The notes under the pieces are model-generated. The model made no database searches. It was given only the letters and a program-made list of their open reading frames with translations, and was not told where the DNA came from. From Pseudomonas cremoris (GTDB taxonomy: Bacteria; Pseudomonadota; Gammaproteobacteria; Pseudomonadales; Pseudomonadaceae): a DNA stretch of 64,000 nucleotides. A program made the translations under genes and the position numbers. Shown here one piece after another: positions 25,955 to 35,732 of the stretch (position 1 is its first letter; every line of letters begins with the position of its first letter). The stretch spans positions 1 to 64,000 of the forward strand of contig NZ_JAAXCY010000009.1 of assembly GCF_014230465.1 (NCBI RefSeq). Reading direction: 5' to 3'.

Positions 25955-26260
25955 ATGGCCAAGATGAGCATGAAAAACCGCGAGCTGAAGCGTCAGCTCA
26001 CGGTTGCCAAGTACGCCAAGAAGCGTGCAGCACTGAAAGCAATCATCGTTGATCTGAACGCAAGTCCAGAAGCGCGTTGGGAAGCTACAGTAGCTCTGCA
26101 GAAGCAGCCACGTGACGCAAGCGCTTCGCGCATGCGTAACCGCTGCCGCCTGACCGGTCGTCCACACGGCGTTTACCGCAAGTTCGGCCTCGGCCGTAAC
26201 AAACTGCGTGAAGCGGCAATGCGTGGTGACGTACCAGGTCTGGTTAAAGCCAGCTGGTAA
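25955..26260 (+). CDS. rpsN: 30S ribosomal protein S14 (zinc-free form)
   Basis: S14 is a head protein of the small subunit. It has 101 aa from the ATG at 25955 ([14 protein letters not shown]). It is the long form and lacks the CxxC zinc-binding pairs of the short form, so it needs no zinc. A 206-bp gap with a terminator and a promoter follows, unlike the tight spacing elsewhere in the operon. Confidence 0.97.
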   Translation: MAKMSMKNRELKRQLTVAKYAKKRAALKAIIVDLNASPEARWEATVALQKQPRDASASRMRNRCRLTGRPHGVYRKFGLGRNKLREAAMRGDVPGLVKASW

Positions 26261-26323
26261 GTACTTTCGAAGTCCAGGTGGTTGGTATTGAAAGATAACG
26301 ACCGCCGGTGACCTTGAATCTGG

Positions 26324-26350
26324 AACAAGCCCCTTTTGGGGCTTGTTTCA
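26324..26350 (+). terminator. Terminator inside the spc operon (rpsN/rpsH)
   Basis: A perfect 10-bp stem (AACAAGCCCC 26324-26333 / GGGGCTTGTT 26338-26347) with a TTTT loop, 64 nt after rpsN. The T tract after the stem is short, so read-through is possible. Confidence 0.75.
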
Positions 26351-26371
26351 TTTCCGGAGTGTGTCTAAAAT
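26343..26371 (+). promoter_or_regulatory. Promoter of rpsH-rpmJ
   Basis: TTGTTT (26343-26348), a 17-bp spacer and TAAAAT (26366-26371). The -35 box overlaps the 3' arm of the terminator. Nearly 100 nt of leader remain before rpsH and could hold the S8 regulatory site, which I did not fold. Confidence 0.6.
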
Positions 26372-26466
26372 ACGCGGCTCGCCTGAGCCCGTGTTTTTTA
26401 CCCGGAGATTCTCGGCGACATATGTAGCCGCAAGGCTAATTTTTTTGTATTAGGAGCGTCTAGCCC

Positions 26467-26859
26467 ATGAGTATGCAGGACCCGTTAGCGGACATGCTAA
26501 CTCGTATCCGTAATGCCCAGATGGCTGAAAAGTCCGTCGTAAGCATGCCATCTTCCAAGTTGAAGGTGGCTGTTGCCAAAGTCCTGAAAGACGAAGGCTA
26601 CATTGCGGGTTATCAGATCAGCAGCGAAACCAAGCCACTGCTGTCCATCGAGCTGAAGTACTTCGAAGGCCGTTCGGTCATCGAGGAAGTGAAGCGCGTT
26701 AGCCGTCCAGGCCTGCGTCAGTACAAGTCCGCTGAAGATCTGCCGAAAGTTCGTGGCGGTCTGGGCGTGTCTATCGTCTCCACCAACAAAGGTGTGATGA
26801 CGGATCGTGCTGCGCGCGCTGCCGGTGTCGGCGGCGAAGTTCTTTGCACTGTGTTCTAA
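26467..26859 (+). CDS. rpsH: 30S ribosomal protein S8
   Basis: S8 is a primary 16S rRNA-binding protein and the known repressor of the spc operon in E. coli. The 130-aa protein ([18 protein letters not shown]) is of standard length. Here it is the first gene after the internal terminator/promoter. Confidence 0.97.
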   Translation: MSMQDPLADMLTRIRNAQMAEKSVVSMPSSKLKVAVAKVLKDEGYIAGYQISSETKPLLSIELKYFEGRSVIEEVKRVSRPGLRQYKSAEDLPKVRGGLGVSIVSTNKGVMTDRAARAAGVGGEVLCTVF

Positions 26860-26871
26860 GGGGGGATAAGC

Positions 26872-27405
26872 ATGTCTCGCGTCGCTAAGAACCCCGTTAA
26901 GCTGCCAGCCGGTGTCGAAGTCAAATTCGCAGGCCAACAGCTTTCGGTGAAGGGTGCCAAGGGTACTCTTGAACTGAACATCCATTCGTCCGTTGAGATC
27001 GTTGAAGAAGCTGGTGAGCTGCGTTTCGCTGCTCGCAATGGCGATCAACAAACTCGCGCAATGGCCGGTACCACGCGTGCGTTGGTAAACAACATGGTCC
27101 AAGGCGTAAGCCAAGGCTTCGAGCGTAAGCTCCAGCTGGTCGGTGTTGGTTACAAAGCGCAAGCAAAAGGCACGGTTTTGAACCTGGCCCTTGGCTTCTC
27201 GCACCCAGTGGATTACGAACTGCCGGAAGGCATCACCGCTGAGACCCCTAGCCAGACCGATATCCTGATCAAGGGCATCGACAAGCAACTGGTAGGTCAA
27301 GTGGCTGCTGAGATCCGCGACTTCCGTCCACCAGAGCCGTACAAAGGCAAAGGTGTGCGCTACGCGGACGAAGTCGTCCGTCGTAAAGAAGCCAAGAAGA
27401 AGTAG
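26872..27405 (+). CDS. rplF: 50S ribosomal protein L6
   Basis: L6 lies near the factor-binding site and the sarcin-ricin loop. The 177-aa protein has two repeated L6 folds and the C-terminal [12 protein letters not shown] motif. Confidence 0.97.
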   Translation: MSRVAKNPVKLPAGVEVKFAGQQLSVKGAKGTLELNIHSSVEIVEEAGELRFAARNGDQQTRAMAGTTRALVNNMVQGVSQGFERKLQLVGVGYKAQAKGTVLNLALGFSHPVDYELPEGITAETPSQTDILIKGIDKQLVGQVAAEIRDFRPPEPYKGKGVRYADEVVRRKEAKKK

Positions 27406-27415
27406 GGCATAGCAA

Positions 27416-27766
27416 ATGACCGACAAAAAAGTTACTCGACTGCGTCGCGCTCGCAAAGCACGCCTGAAAATGCACGAACTCGAAGTCGTGCGTCTCTGCG
27501 TGTTCCGCTCGTCGCAGCACATCTACGCCCAGGTCATCTCGGCCGACGGCAACAAAGTCCTGGCAAGCGCCTCGACTTTGGATAAAGAACTGCGTGATGG
27601 TGCCACTGGCAACATCGACGCGGCCACTAAGGTTGGCCAGCTGGTCGCTACGCGTGCTAAGGCCGCTGGCGTCTCGCAAGTGGCTTTCGACCGCTCTGGC
27701 TTCAAGTACCACGGTCGCGTGAAAGCGCTGGCTGATGCTGCTCGTGAAGCTGGGCTGGAGTTCTAA
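27416..27766 (+). CDS. rplR: 50S ribosomal protein L18
   Basis: L18 binds 5S rRNA together with L5 and L25. The 116-aa protein ends with the conserved [20 protein letters not shown] region. rpsE starts 3 nt after its stop. Confidence 0.97.
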   Translation: MTDKKVTRLRRARKARLKMHELEVVRLCVFRSSQHIYAQVISADGNKVLASASTLDKELRDGATGNIDAATKVGQLVATRAKAAGVSQVAFDRSGFKYHGRVKALADAAREAGLEF

Positions 27767-27769
27767 GTT

Positions 27770-28270
27770 ATGTCAAATAACGACCAAAAGCGCGACGAAG
27801 GCTACATTGAGAAGCTGGTTCAAGTTAACCGCGTAGCCAAAACCGTTAAAGGCGGCCGTATCTTCACTTTCACCGCGTTGACCGTGGTTGGTGATGGTAA
27901 AGGCCGTGTTGGCTTCGGCCGTGGCAAGTCGCGTGAAGTGCCTGCTGCGATCCAGAAGGCAATGGAAGCTGCTCGTCGCAACATGATCCAAGTTGATCTG
28001 AACGGCACCACCCTGCAGTACGCAATGAAGTCCGCTCATGGCGCTTCGAAGGTGTACATGCAGCCTGCTTCTGAAGGTACCGGTATCATCGCTGGCGGCG
28101 CTATGCGTGCTGTCCTCGAAGTTGCTGGCGTTCAGAACGTTCTGGCCAAGTGCTACGGCTCGACTAACCCGGTAAACGTGGTTCACGCCACTTTCAAAGG
28201 TTTGAAAGCTATGCAATCTCCTGAGTCCATCGCTGCTAAGCGTGGTCTGACTGTCAAGGAGATCTTCTGA
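27770..28270 (+). CDS. rpsE: 30S ribosomal protein S5
   Basis: S5 acts in decoding fidelity and at the mRNA entry. The 166-aa protein has the spectinomycin loop region [20 protein letters not shown], which looks wild type. rpmD follows 2 nt later. Confidence 0.97.
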   Translation: MSNNDQKRDEGYIEKLVQVNRVAKTVKGGRIFTFTALTVVGDGKGRVGFGRGKSREVPAAIQKAMEAARRNMIQVDLNGTTLQYAMKSAHGASKVYMQPASEGTGIIAGGAMRAVLEVAGVQNVLAKCYGSTNPVNVVHATFKGLKAMQSPESIAAKRGLTVKEIF

Positions 28271-28272
28271 TC

Positions 28273-28449
28273 ATGGCTACCGTTAAAGTAACGCTGATCA
28301 AAAGCATGACCGGCCGCATTCCTAACCACAAACTGTGCGTTAAAGGTTTGGGTCTGCGTCGCATCGGTCACACTGTAGAAGTCCTGGATACTCCCGAGAA
28401 TCGCGGGATGATCAACAAGGCTTACTACATGTTGCGTGTAGAGGGTTAA
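28273..28449 (+). CDS. rpmD: 50S ribosomal protein L30
   Basis: A 58-aa gene found by reading between rpsE and rplO. The product begins [17 protein letters not shown] and has [20 protein letters not shown], which is typical L30. It starts 2 nt after rpsE and ends 3 nt before rplO, so the frame is fixed by its neighbours. Confidence 0.96.
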   Translation: MATVKVTLIKSMTGRIPNHKLCVKGLGLRRIGHTVEVLDTPENRGMINKAYYMLRVEG

Positions 28450-28452
28450 TCG

Positions 28453-28890
28453 ATGAAACTCAATGATCTGAGTCCAGCGCCGGGTTCCCGTCGCGAAAAG
28501 CATCGTCCGGGCCGTGGTATCGGTAGCGGTTTGGGTAAGACTGGTGGCCGTGGCCACAAAGGTCAAACCTCCCGTTCCGGTGGCACCATTGCTCCAGGCT
28601 TTGAAGGCGGTCAACAGCCGCTGCATCGTCGCCTGCCTAAGTTCGGTTTCGTTTCCCTGAAAGCCATGGATCGCGCAGAAGTGCGTCTGTCCGAGCTGGC
28701 TAAAGTGGAAGGCGACATCGTTACTGTGCAGACCCTGAAAGATGCCAACGTGATCAACGTCAACGTACAGCGTGTGAAAATCATGCTGTCCGGTGAAGTG
28801 ACTCGCGCTGTCACTATCGGCAAGGGAATCGGCGCCACCAAAGGTGCGCGTTCGGCTATCGAAGCAGCTGGCGGCAAGTTCGAGGAATAA
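28453..28890 (+). CDS. rplO: 50S ribosomal protein L15
   Basis: L15 is a late assembly protein of the large subunit. The 145-aa protein has the Gly-rich N-terminal extension ([19 protein letters not shown], about 21-39). Its TAA is followed immediately by the secY ATG. Confidence 0.97.
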   Translation: MKLNDLSPAPGSRREKHRPGRGIGSGLGKTGGRGHKGQTSRSGGTIAPGFEGGQQPLHRRLPKFGFVSLKAMDRAEVRLSELAKVEGDIVTVQTLKDANVINVNVQRVKIMLSGEVTRAVTIGKGIGATKGARSAIEAAGGKFEE

Positions 28891-30219
28891 ATGGCTAAGC
28901 AAGGTGCTCTCTCAGCGCTCGGCAAAGGCGGTATGTCTGAACTTTGGGCTCGTCTGCGTTTTCTGTTCCTGGCGATTATCGTCTACCGAATAGGCGCACA
29001 CATCCCGGTTCCAGGTATCAACCCGGACCGACTCGCAGACCTGTTTCGACAGAATGAGGGGACCATTCTTAGCTTGTTCAACATGTTTTCCGGCGGCGCG
29101 CTGGAACGGATGAGCATCTTTGCACTGGGGATCATGCCGTACATTTCGGCATCGATCATCATGCAGTTGATGACCGCCGTCAGCCCGCAGCTGGAGCAGT
29201 TGAAGAAGGAAGGTGAAGCTGGCCGTCGCAAGATTAGCCAGTACACCCGCTACGGCACTGTCGTCCTCGCCCTGGTTCAAGCTATCGGCATGTCCGTTGG
29301 CCTGGCAGGGCAGGGCGTTGCGTTCACTGGTGACTTTGGCTTCCATTTCGTCGCGGTATCCACGTTTGTGGCTGGTGCGATGTTCATGATGTGGCTGGGT
29401 GAGCAGATTACTGAGCGTGGTGTTGGTAACGGTATCTCGATGTTGATTTTCGCAGGTATCGTCGCCGGTCTTCCGAGAGCAATTGGGCAGTCTTTCGAGT
29501 CTGCGCGTCAGGGTGATATCAATATCTTCGCTCTGGTTGCCATCGGTTTGCTGGCAGTAGCGATTATCGGTTTTGTGGTGTTCATTGAGCGTGGTCAGCG
29601 TCGTATTGCTGTTCACTACGCCAAGCGTCAGCAGGGCCGTAAGGTCTTTGCTGCGCAGACCAGCCACTTGCCGCTGAAAGTGAATATGGCCGGTGTTATC
29701 CCGGCAATTTTCGCGAGCAGCATTTTGCTGTTTCCGGCTTCGTTGGGTACCTGGTTTGGTCAGTCTGAGAATTTGGGCTGGCTGCAGGACCTCTCTCAGT
29801 CGATCGCTCCTGGTCAGCCGTTGAATATTCTGCTGTTTAGTGCAGGGATTATTTTCTTCTGCTTCTTCTATACGGCGTTGATGTTCAATCCGAAAGACGT
29901 AGCGGAAAACCTGAAGAAGTCCGGTGCCTTTATTCCGGGCATCCGTCCAGGTGAGCAGTCTGCGCGCTACATTGATGGCGTTCTGACTCGTTTGACCCTG
30001 TTCGGTGCTCTATATATGACGGCCGTGTGCTTGCTGCCCCAGTTCCTGGTGGTTGCAGCAAACGTTCCGTTCTACCTTGGCGGGACCTCGTTGCTGATCG
30101 TGGTCGTGGTTGTGATGGACTTCATGTCCCAAGTACAATCGCACCTCGTTTCGCACCAGTACGAATCCCTGATGAAGAAAGCCAACCTGAAGGGCTACGG
30201 CAGCGGCATGTTGCGCTGA
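28891..30219 (+). CDS. secY: Preprotein translocase subunit SecY
   Basis: SecY is the ten-helix channel of the Sec translocon in the inner membrane; it works with SecE (3109) and SecG. The 442-aa protein has the plug-region motif around [19 protein letters not shown] and multiple hydrophobic helices. It starts directly at the rplO stop, so it is translated from the r-protein mRNA. Confidence 0.98.
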
Positions 30220-30247
30220 GTACCCCATAAGGTTCGAGGAGTTGGTG

Positions 30248-30364
30248 ATGAAAGTTCGTGCATCGGTGAAAAAGCTGTGCCGTAACTGCAAGATTATTCG
30301 CCGCGAAGGTGTTGTTCGAGTAATTTGCAGCGCGGAACCGCGTCACAAACAGCGCCAAGGCTGA
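30248..30364 (+). CDS. rpmJ: 50S ribosomal protein L36 (zinc-binding form)
   Basis: A 38-aa gene ([20 protein letters not shown]) read directly between secY and rpsM. Cys11, Cys14, Cys27 and His33 form the zinc ribbon, so this is the zinc-dependent form. It lies 28 nt after secY and is the last gene of the spc transcript. Confidence 0.96.
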
Positions 30365-30381
30365 GTGTGATCCGCTTGAAG

Positions 30382-30410
30382 CCCGGCAGCTAGTGCGCTG
30401 CCGGGTTGAT
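30382..30410 (+). terminator. Hairpin/weak terminator after rpmJ
   Basis: A 9-bp stem (CCCGGCAGC 30382-30390 / GCTGCCGGG 30397-30405) followed by only TTGATTATTT, so termination is probably partial. Confidence 0.55.
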
Positions 30411-30434
30411 TATTTGTTATTACAGCGATATTAT
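30406..30434 (+). promoter_or_regulatory. Promoter of the alpha operon
   Basis: TTGATT (30406-30411), a 17-bp spacer and TATTAT (30429-30434), directly abutting the hairpin. It would drive rpsM-rpsK-rpsD-rpoA-rplQ. Confidence 0.65.
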
Positions 30435-30493
30435 CTCGCGCCCTATTTCTTGGCTTCCGGGGCGTAGGTAGCTGTCAATTGGAGTCCCACTGA
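30435..30493 (+). promoter_or_regulatory. Putative alpha-operon leader (S4 target)
   Basis: The roughly 60-nt leader before rpsM, with GCGCCC, CTTCCGGGGC and TAGCTG blocks, corresponds in position to the alpha operon ribosome-binding pseudoknot at which S4 represses translation. The call is by position; the pseudoknot was not modelled. Confidence 0.4.
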
Positions 30494-30850
30494 ATGGCCC
30501 GTATTGCAGGCGTTAACATTCCAGATAACAAGCACACTGTTATCTCGCTGACCTACATCTATGGTGTTGGTCGCACTACTGCGCAGAAAATTTGCGCAGT
30601 TGCTGGGGTAAACCCAGCCGCTAAGATCAAGGATCTGAGCGACGAGCAGATTGAACAGCTGCGTGGCGAAGTGGCGAAGTTCACCACTGAAGGTGACCTG
30701 CGTCGCGAAATCAACATGAAAATCAAGCGTTTGATGGACCTCGGTTGCTATCGCGGTCTGCGTCATCGTCGTGGTCTTCCAGTACGCGGTCAGCGTACCA
30801 AGACTAACGCGCGTACCCGTAAAGGTCCGCGTAAGCCGATCCGCAAGTAA
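30494..30850 (+). CDS. rpsM: 30S ribosomal protein S13
   Basis: S13 contacts P-site tRNA and bridges to L5. The 118-aa protein ([20 protein letters not shown]) ends with the basic C-terminal tail. First gene of the alpha operon. Confidence 0.97.
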   Translation: MARIAGVNIPDNKHTVISLTYIYGVGRTTAQKICAVAGVNPAAKIKDLSDEQIEQLRGEVAKFTTEGDLRREINMKIKRLMDLGCYRGLRHRRGLPVRGQRTKTNARTRKGPRKPIRK

Positions 30851-30880
30851 TCGCCCCAGCGAATCGACAGGAAAATTATC

Positions 30881-31270
30881 ATGGCAAAACCTGCTGCTCG
30901 TCCTCGTAAAAAAGTTAAAAAGACAGTGGTTGATGGCATCGCCCACATCCATGCTTCTTTTAACAACACCATCGTGACCATCACCGACCGTCAAGGTAAC
31001 GCGCTTTCTTGGGCTACCTCCGGTGGTTCGGGTTTCCGCGGTTCCCGCAAGTCCACCCCGTTTGCTGCTCAAGTAGCTGCTGAACGTGCTGGTCAAGCTG
31101 CGCTGGAATATGGCCTGAAAAACCTCGACGTTAACGTCAAAGGTCCAGGTCCAGGTCGTGAGTCTGCTGTCCGTGCTTTGAACGGCTGTGGCTATAAGAT
31201 CGCCAGCATCACCGACGTGACGCCAATCCCGCACAACGGGTGCCGTCCGCCGAAGAAGCGCCGCGTGTAA
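30881..31270 (+). CDS. rpsK: 30S ribosomal protein S11
   Basis: S11 lies on the platform near the Shine-Dalgarno helix. The 129-aa protein contains [17 protein letters not shown] and the C-terminal [15 protein letters not shown]. Confidence 0.97.
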   Translation: MAKPAARPRKKVKKTVVDGIAHIHASFNNTIVTITDRQGNALSWATSGGSGFRGSRKSTPFAAQVAAERAGQAALEYGLKNLDVNVKGPGPGRESAVRALNGCGYKIASITDVTPIPHNGCRPPKKRRV

Positions 31271-31288
31271 TCCAGGAGATTGTAAAGA

Positions 31289-31909
31289 ATGGCTCGTTAC
31301 ATTGGTCCAAAATGCAAACTCGCTCGTCGCGAAGGCACCGATCTCTTCCTGAAGAGCGGCGTGCGCGCGATCGAATCGAAGTGCAACATTGAAGCAGCAC
31401 CTGGTATCCACGGCCAACGCCGCGGTCGCCAGTCCGACTACGGCACCCAACTGCGTGAAAAGCAGAAGGTCCGTCGTATCTACGGCGTTCTCGAGCGTCA
31501 GTTCAGCGGCTACTACAAAGAAGCTGCTGGCAAGAAAGGTGCAACTGGTGAAAACCTGCTGCAACTGCTCGAATGCCGTCTGGACAACGTTGTATACCGT
31601 ATGGGCTTTGGTTCTACTCGTGCCGAATCCCGTCAGCTGGTATCGCACAAGTCGATCAGCGTTAACGGTCAGACCGTAAACGTTCCGTCCTACCAGGTTC
31701 GTGCTGGTGACGTGGTCGCAGTTCGCGAGAAAGCAAAAAACCAACTTCGCATTGTCCAAGCTCTCGATCTGTGTGCCCAACGTGGCCGCGTAGAATGGGT
31801 AGAAGTAGACACTGAGAAGAAGTCGGGCGTTTTCAAGAACGTTCCTGCTCGCAGTGATCTGTCCGCCGACATCAACGAAAGCCTGATTGTCGAGCTCTAC
31901 TCCAAGTAA
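31289..31909 (+). CDS. rpsD: 30S ribosomal protein S4
   Basis: S4 is a primary assembly protein and the expected autorepressor of the alpha operon. The 206-aa protein has the S4 RNA-binding fold (about 95-160, starting [11 protein letters not shown]). The N-terminal region does not show a complete four-cysteine zinc site. Confidence 0.97.
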   Translation: MARYIGPKCKLARREGTDLFLKSGVRAIESKCNIEAAPGIHGQRRGRQSDYGTQLREKQKVRRIYGVLERQFSGYYKEAAGKKGATGENLLQLLECRLDNVVYRMGFGSTRAESRQLVSHKSISVNGQTVNVPSYQVRAGDVVAVREKAKNQLRIVQALDLCAQRGRVEWVEVDTEKKSGVFKNVPARSDLSADINESLIVELYSK

Positions 31910-31931
31910 GGGCTAGAAAATAGGTGCATCC

Positions 31932-32933
31932 ATGCAGATTTCGGTAAATGAGTTCCTGACACCCCGCCACATTGATGTGCAGGTTGTCAGTCCAACCCGC
32001 GCCAAGATCACTCTCGAGCCTCTCGAGCGTGGTTTTGGCCACACCCTGGGCAACGCGCTGCGCCGCATCCTGTTGTCCTCAATGCCCGGCTGTGCAGTAG
32101 TCGAGGCCGAGATTGACGGTGTGCTCCACGAGTACAGCGCCATCGAAGGTGTACAGGAAGACGTAATTGAAATCCTGTTGAACCTTAAAGGTCTGGCTAT
32201 CAAGCTGCACGGCCGTGACGAAGTTACGCTGACCTTGTCGAAGAAGGGTTCGGGGGTGGTTACCGCTGCCGATATTCAGCTGGATCATGATGTCGAGATC
32301 GTTAACCCCGATCACGTAATCGCTAACCTGGCGTCTAACGGCGCCCTGAACATGAAGCTCACCGTAGCTCGTGGTCGTGGTTATGAACCGGCCGACTCGC
32401 GTCAGAGCGATGAAGACGAAAGCCGCAGCATTGGTCGCTTGCAGCTTGACTCTTCGTTCAGCCCGGTTCGCCGTATCGCATACGTGGTGGAAAACGCCCG
32501 TGTCGAACAGCGTACTAACCTGGACAAGCTGGTTATTGATCTGGAAACCAACGGTACTCTGGATCCTGAAGAGGCTATCCGCCGCGCTGCAACCATTCTG
32601 CAACAGCAGTTGGCTGCGTTCGTCGACCTCAAAGGTGACAGCGAACCAGTGGTAATCGAGCAGGAAGACGAGATCGATCCGATCCTGCTTCGCCCGGTTG
32701 ACGATCTGGAACTGACTGTACGTTCGGCTAACTGCCTTAAGGCGGAAAACATTTACTACATCGGCGACCTGATTCAGCGTACCGAAGTAGAACTGTTGAA
32801 GACTCCGAACCTGGGCAAGAAATCCTTGACTGAAATCAAGGACGTTCTGGCCTCCCGCGGTCTGTCCCTCGGCATGCGCCTCGACAACTGGCCGCCTGCA
32901 AGTCTTAAGAAGGACGACAAGGCGACTGCCTGA
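31932..32933 (+). CDS. rpoA: DNA-directed RNA polymerase subunit alpha
   Basis: The alpha dimer is the assembly platform of RNA polymerase; its C-terminal domain binds UP elements and activators. The 333-aa protein has the N-terminal domain ([20 protein letters not shown], about 35-54), an acidic linker (near 237-255) and the C-terminal domain with [18 protein letters not shown]. Confidence 0.98.
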   Translation: MQISVNEFLTPRHIDVQVVSPTRAKITLEPLERGFGHTLGNALRRILLSSMPGCAVVEAEIDGVLHEYSAIEGVQEDVIEILLNLKGLAIKLHGRDEVTLTLSKKGSGVVTAADIQLDHDVEIVNPDHVIANLASNGALNMKLTVARGRGYEPADSRQSDEDESRSIGRLQLDSSFSPVRRIAYVVENARVEQRTNLDKLVIDLETNGTLDPEEAIRRAATILQQQLAAFVDLKGDSEPVVIEQEDEIDPILLRPVDDLELTVRSANCLKAENIYYIGDLIQRTEVELLKTPNLGKKSLTEIKDVLASRGLSLGMRLDNWPPASLKKDDKATA

Positions 32934-32974
32934 TCGTCGTAATCACCGAACGTGAGTTTGGTAAGGAATGAACC

Positions 32975-33361
32975 ATGCGTCATCGTAAAAGTGGTCGTCA
33001 CCTGAGCCGTACCAGCTCGCACCGCAAGGCCATGTTCCAAAACATGGCGGTGTCGCTGTTCGAGCACGAGCTGATCAAAACTACACTGCCGAAAGCTAAA
33101 GAACTGCGTCGCGTTGCTGAGCCGCTGATCACTTTGGCCAAGACAGACAGTCTGGCTAACCGCCGTCTGGCTTTCGACCGTACTCGTTCGAAAGCTATCG
33201 TTGGTAAGCTCTTCAACGACCTGGGCAAGCGTTACGCTACCCGTGAGGGTGGCTACCTGCGCATCCTCAAGTGCGGTTTCCGCGCTGGCGACAACGCGCC
33301 TATGGCGTACGTCGAGTTGGTTGATCGTGCTACTGCCGGCGAAGCTGTAAGCGCCGAGTAA
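32975..33361 (+). CDS. rplQ: 50S ribosomal protein L17
   Basis: L17 sits near the tunnel exit. The 128-aa protein begins [20 protein letters not shown]. It is the last gene of the alpha operon and ends 20 nt before a strong terminator. Confidence 0.97.
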
Positions 33362-33381
33362 GACGACAGTCTGCAACGAAG

Positions 33382-33406
33382 AACCGGGCCTAGTGCCCGG
33401 TTTTTT
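33382..33406 (+). terminator. Terminator of the alpha operon
   Basis: An 8-bp stem (AACCGGGC 33382-33389 / GCCCGGTT 33395-33402) followed by a run of Ts. It closes the 30-kb translation/transcription block. Confidence 0.9.
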
Positions 33407-33599
33407 GTGCGCGTTAAAAAAGCGTCATCTGCACAAGTTTCCCAGGGTAGTGCTCATCACTATAGGTGTTGGAGTTATTGGTAGTAATTTTCTATTGATG
33501 TCCGCAATTTAATGAATTTGTGGGTGTCATGTTCATGATCAATACTCTCCACCAAGCCGACTAGCCGGCAGTTCCAAGTCCGACCTGAGGAATATTCAC

Positions 33600-35048
33600 A
33601 TGAGCCAGAACAAAATCCTTACTACCGCCAGCGGTGCGCCCGTTGCGGATAACCAGAATTCGCGTTCCGCAGGCCCGCGTGGCCCGTTGCTGCTCGACGA
33701 CTTTCATCTGATCGAGAAGCTTGCTCACTTCAACCGTGAAAACATCCCTGAACGTCGCGTGCACGCCAAGGGTTCAGGCGCTTACGGTACCTTCACGGTC
33801 ACCCAAGACATCACCCCCTACACCAGCGCGAAACTGTTTGAGTCCGTGGGTAAACAAACTCCGACCTTTCTTCGATTCTCCACCGTAGGCGGCGAGCGCG
33901 GTTCTGCTGATACAGAGCGTGACCCGCGTGGCTTCGCGTTGAAGTTCTACACCGAAGAAGGCAACTGGGACATCGTGGGTAACAATACCCCTGTGTTCTT
34001 TATTCGTGACCCGCTCAAGTTTCCAGACTTCATCCACACTCAAAAGCGCCTGCCGCAAAGCAACCTGAAAAGCGCGCAGATGATGTGGGACTTCTGGTCG
34101 CACTCTCCAGAGGCGCTGCACCAGGTCACGATCCTGTTTTCGGACCGTGGCATCCCTGATGGTTACCGTCACATGCACGGCTTCGGCAGCCACACCTACA
34201 GCCTGATCAACGCCAAGGGCGAGCGTCACTGGGTAAAGTGGCACTACAAGACCAAACAAGGCATCAAGAACTTGGCGCCGGCTGAGGCAGCACGCCTGGC
34301 AGGTACCGATCCGGATTACGCGCAGCGCGATCTGTTTGGGGCCATCGAGCGCGGTGATTTCCCGAAATGGCGTGTCTGCATCCAGATCATGACGGAGGCC
34401 CAGGCTAATGCTCACTACGAGAATCCGTTCGACGTGACCAAGACTTGGTCGCAGAAGGAATTCCCGTTGATTGAGGTTGGCGAGTTGGAACTCAACCGCA
34501 ATCCACAGAACTACTTCGCTGAAGTCGAACAAGCCGCATTCGGCCCAAGCAACATGGTCCCAGGCGTTGGCCTGTCGCCAGACCGCATGCTGCAGGGTCG
34601 TGTGTTTGCCTACGCAGATGCGCACCGCTACCGCGTCGGCACCAACCACCAGCAATTGCCGGTGAATGCCCCTCGTAGCCCAGTGCACAGCTATCAGCGC
34701 GACGGTTCGATGGCATTCGGTAGCAACGGTGGTGCAGCGCCCAACTACGAGCCAAACAGCTACGCCGATGCGCCGAAGCAGGCGCCACAGTACGCAGAAC
34801 CGGCTCTGGCTCTCAGCGGCGCCGCCGATCGCTACGATCATCGCGAAGACACCGACTACTACAGCCACGCGGGTGCACTGTTCCGCTTGATGAATGATGA
34901 GCAGAAAGCGTTGCTCACCAACAACATCGCAGGTGCCATGTCAGGTGTTACCAGCGACGTGGTTCAGCGCCAGTTGGCACACTTCTACAAGGCAGACCCG
35001 GCTTATGGAGAAGCAATCGCAAAGGCACTGGGTGTATCGCTTAACTGA
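33600..35048 (+). CDS. katA: Monofunctional heme catalase KatA
   Basis: The enzyme converts hydrogen peroxide to water and oxygen. The 482-aa small-subunit (clade 3) catalase matches the length of P. aeruginosa KatA. The distal His55 ([12 protein letters not shown]), Asn128 (VGNNTPVFF) and the proximal heme ligand Tyr338 (with Arg334) are present. There is no signal peptide. The order rplQ-katA-ferritin-uvrA is conserved with P. aeruginosa. The 190 bp between the rplQ terminator and the ATG are AT-rich and probably hold the promoter, but I could not define an OxyR site with confidence. Confidence 0.93.
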   Translation: MSQNKILTTASGAPVADNQNSRSAGPRGPLLLDDFHLIEKLAHFNRENIPERRVHAKGSGAYGTFTVTQDITPYTSAKLFESVGKQTPTFLRFSTVGGERGSADTERDPRGFALKFYTEEGNWDIVGNNTPVFFIRDPLKFPDFIHTQKRLPQSNLKSAQMMWDFWSHSPEALHQVTILFSDRGIPDGYRHMHGFGSHTYSLINAKGERHWVKWHYKTKQGIKNLAPAEAARLAGTDPDYAQRDLFGAIERGDFPKWRVCIQIMTEAQANAHYENPFDVTKTWSQKEFPLIEVGELELNRNPQNYFAEVEQAAFGPSNMVPGVGLSPDRMLQGRVFAYADAHRYRVGTNHQQLPVNAPRSPVHSYQRDGSMAFGSNGGAAPNYEPNSYADAPKQAPQYAEPALALSGAADRYDHREDTDYYSHAGALFRLMNDEQKALLTNNIAGAMSGVTSDVVQRQLAHFYKADPAYGEAIAKALGVSLN

Positions 35049-35065
35049 CTCTAAACGATAAGCAG

Positions 35066-35090
35066 AACCGCCCTCATTTGGGCGGTTTTT
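35066..35090 (+). terminator. Terminator of katA
   Basis: An 8-bp stem (AACCGCCC 35066-35073 / GGGCGGTT 35080-35087) followed by Ts, 17 nt after katA. Confidence 0.85.
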
Positions 35091-35202
35091 GCGTTATTTC
35101 AGCTACTTTTCTCAGAAAATCTTCACTTTTCTGCCGTCGATCCCGTGACCTCCGAGTCATCATGGTTCAAACTAAGACTTTCAAGCAGGGAGATGTAGGG
35201 CG

Positions 35203-35667
35203 ATGCAAGGTCACCCCGACGTAATCGATTACCTCAACACGTTGCTGACGGGCGAACTGGCAGCTCGTGACCAATATTTCATCCATTCGCGCATGTACGA
35301 AGACTGGGGCTTTACTGAGCTCTACGAGCGTATCAATCATGAAATGGAAGAAGAGGCACAGCACGCTGACGCACTGATGCGCCGTATCCTGATGCTCGAA
35401 GGCACGCCACGTATGCGTCCTGACGACCTGGACACCGGCACCACGGTGCCTGAGATGCTCGCCAGCGACTTGCGGTTGGAATACAAGGTCCGTGCTGCGC
35501 TCTGCAAGGGCATCGAGCTCTGTGAGAAGCACAATGACTATGTCACCCGCGAGATCCTGCGTGTGCAGTTGAACGACACTGAAGAAGATCACACCTACTG
35601 GCTGGAAAAGCAGCTAGGCCTGATCAAGCTGGTGGGTCTGGAGAATTACCTGCAATCGCAGTTCTGA
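35203..35667 (+). CDS. ftnA: Bacterial ferritin, bacterioferritin-like, heme-ligand-less (FtnA type)
   Basis: A 154-aa four-helix ferritin that oxidises and stores iron as a 24-mer. The ferroxidase ligands Glu18, Glu51, His54, Glu93, Glu127 and His130 are present. The residue at position 52, which is the heme-ligating Met in true bacterioferritins, is Ala (EEEAQHAD). It is therefore predicted not to bind heme, like the protein encoded next to katA in P. aeruginosa (formerly bfrA, now ftnA). It sits downstream of katA, which links iron storage to peroxide defence. Many databases will still call it bacterioferritin. Confidence 0.88.
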   Translation: MQGHPDVIDYLNTLLTGELAARDQYFIHSRMYEDWGFTELYERINHEMEEEAQHADALMRRILMLEGTPRMRPDDLDTGTTVPEMLASDLRLEYKVRAALCKGIELCEKHNDYVTREILRVQLNDTEEDHTYWLEKQLGLIKLVGLENYLQSQF

Positions 35668-35679
35668 TTCCCGGTCACG

Positions 35680-35717
35680 AAAAAGCCCCTGTCACTGGAA
35701 GGTGACAGGGGCTTTTT
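35680..35717. terminator. Bidirectional terminator between ftnA and uvrA
   Basis: A perfect 16-bp stem (AAAAAGCCCCTGTCAC 35680-35695 / GTGACAGGGGCTTTTT 35702-35717) with T runs on both strands, between convergent genes. Confidence 0.92.
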
Positions 35718-35732
35718 ATTGGGCCCGATAAC

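Noticed and set aside
33440..33520. OxyR-like half site (GTAG-N7-CTAT) upstream of katA
   Set aside because: Only one of the two half sites fits the ATAG-N7-CTAT-N7-ATAG-N7-CTAT pattern; the upstream part is out of register.
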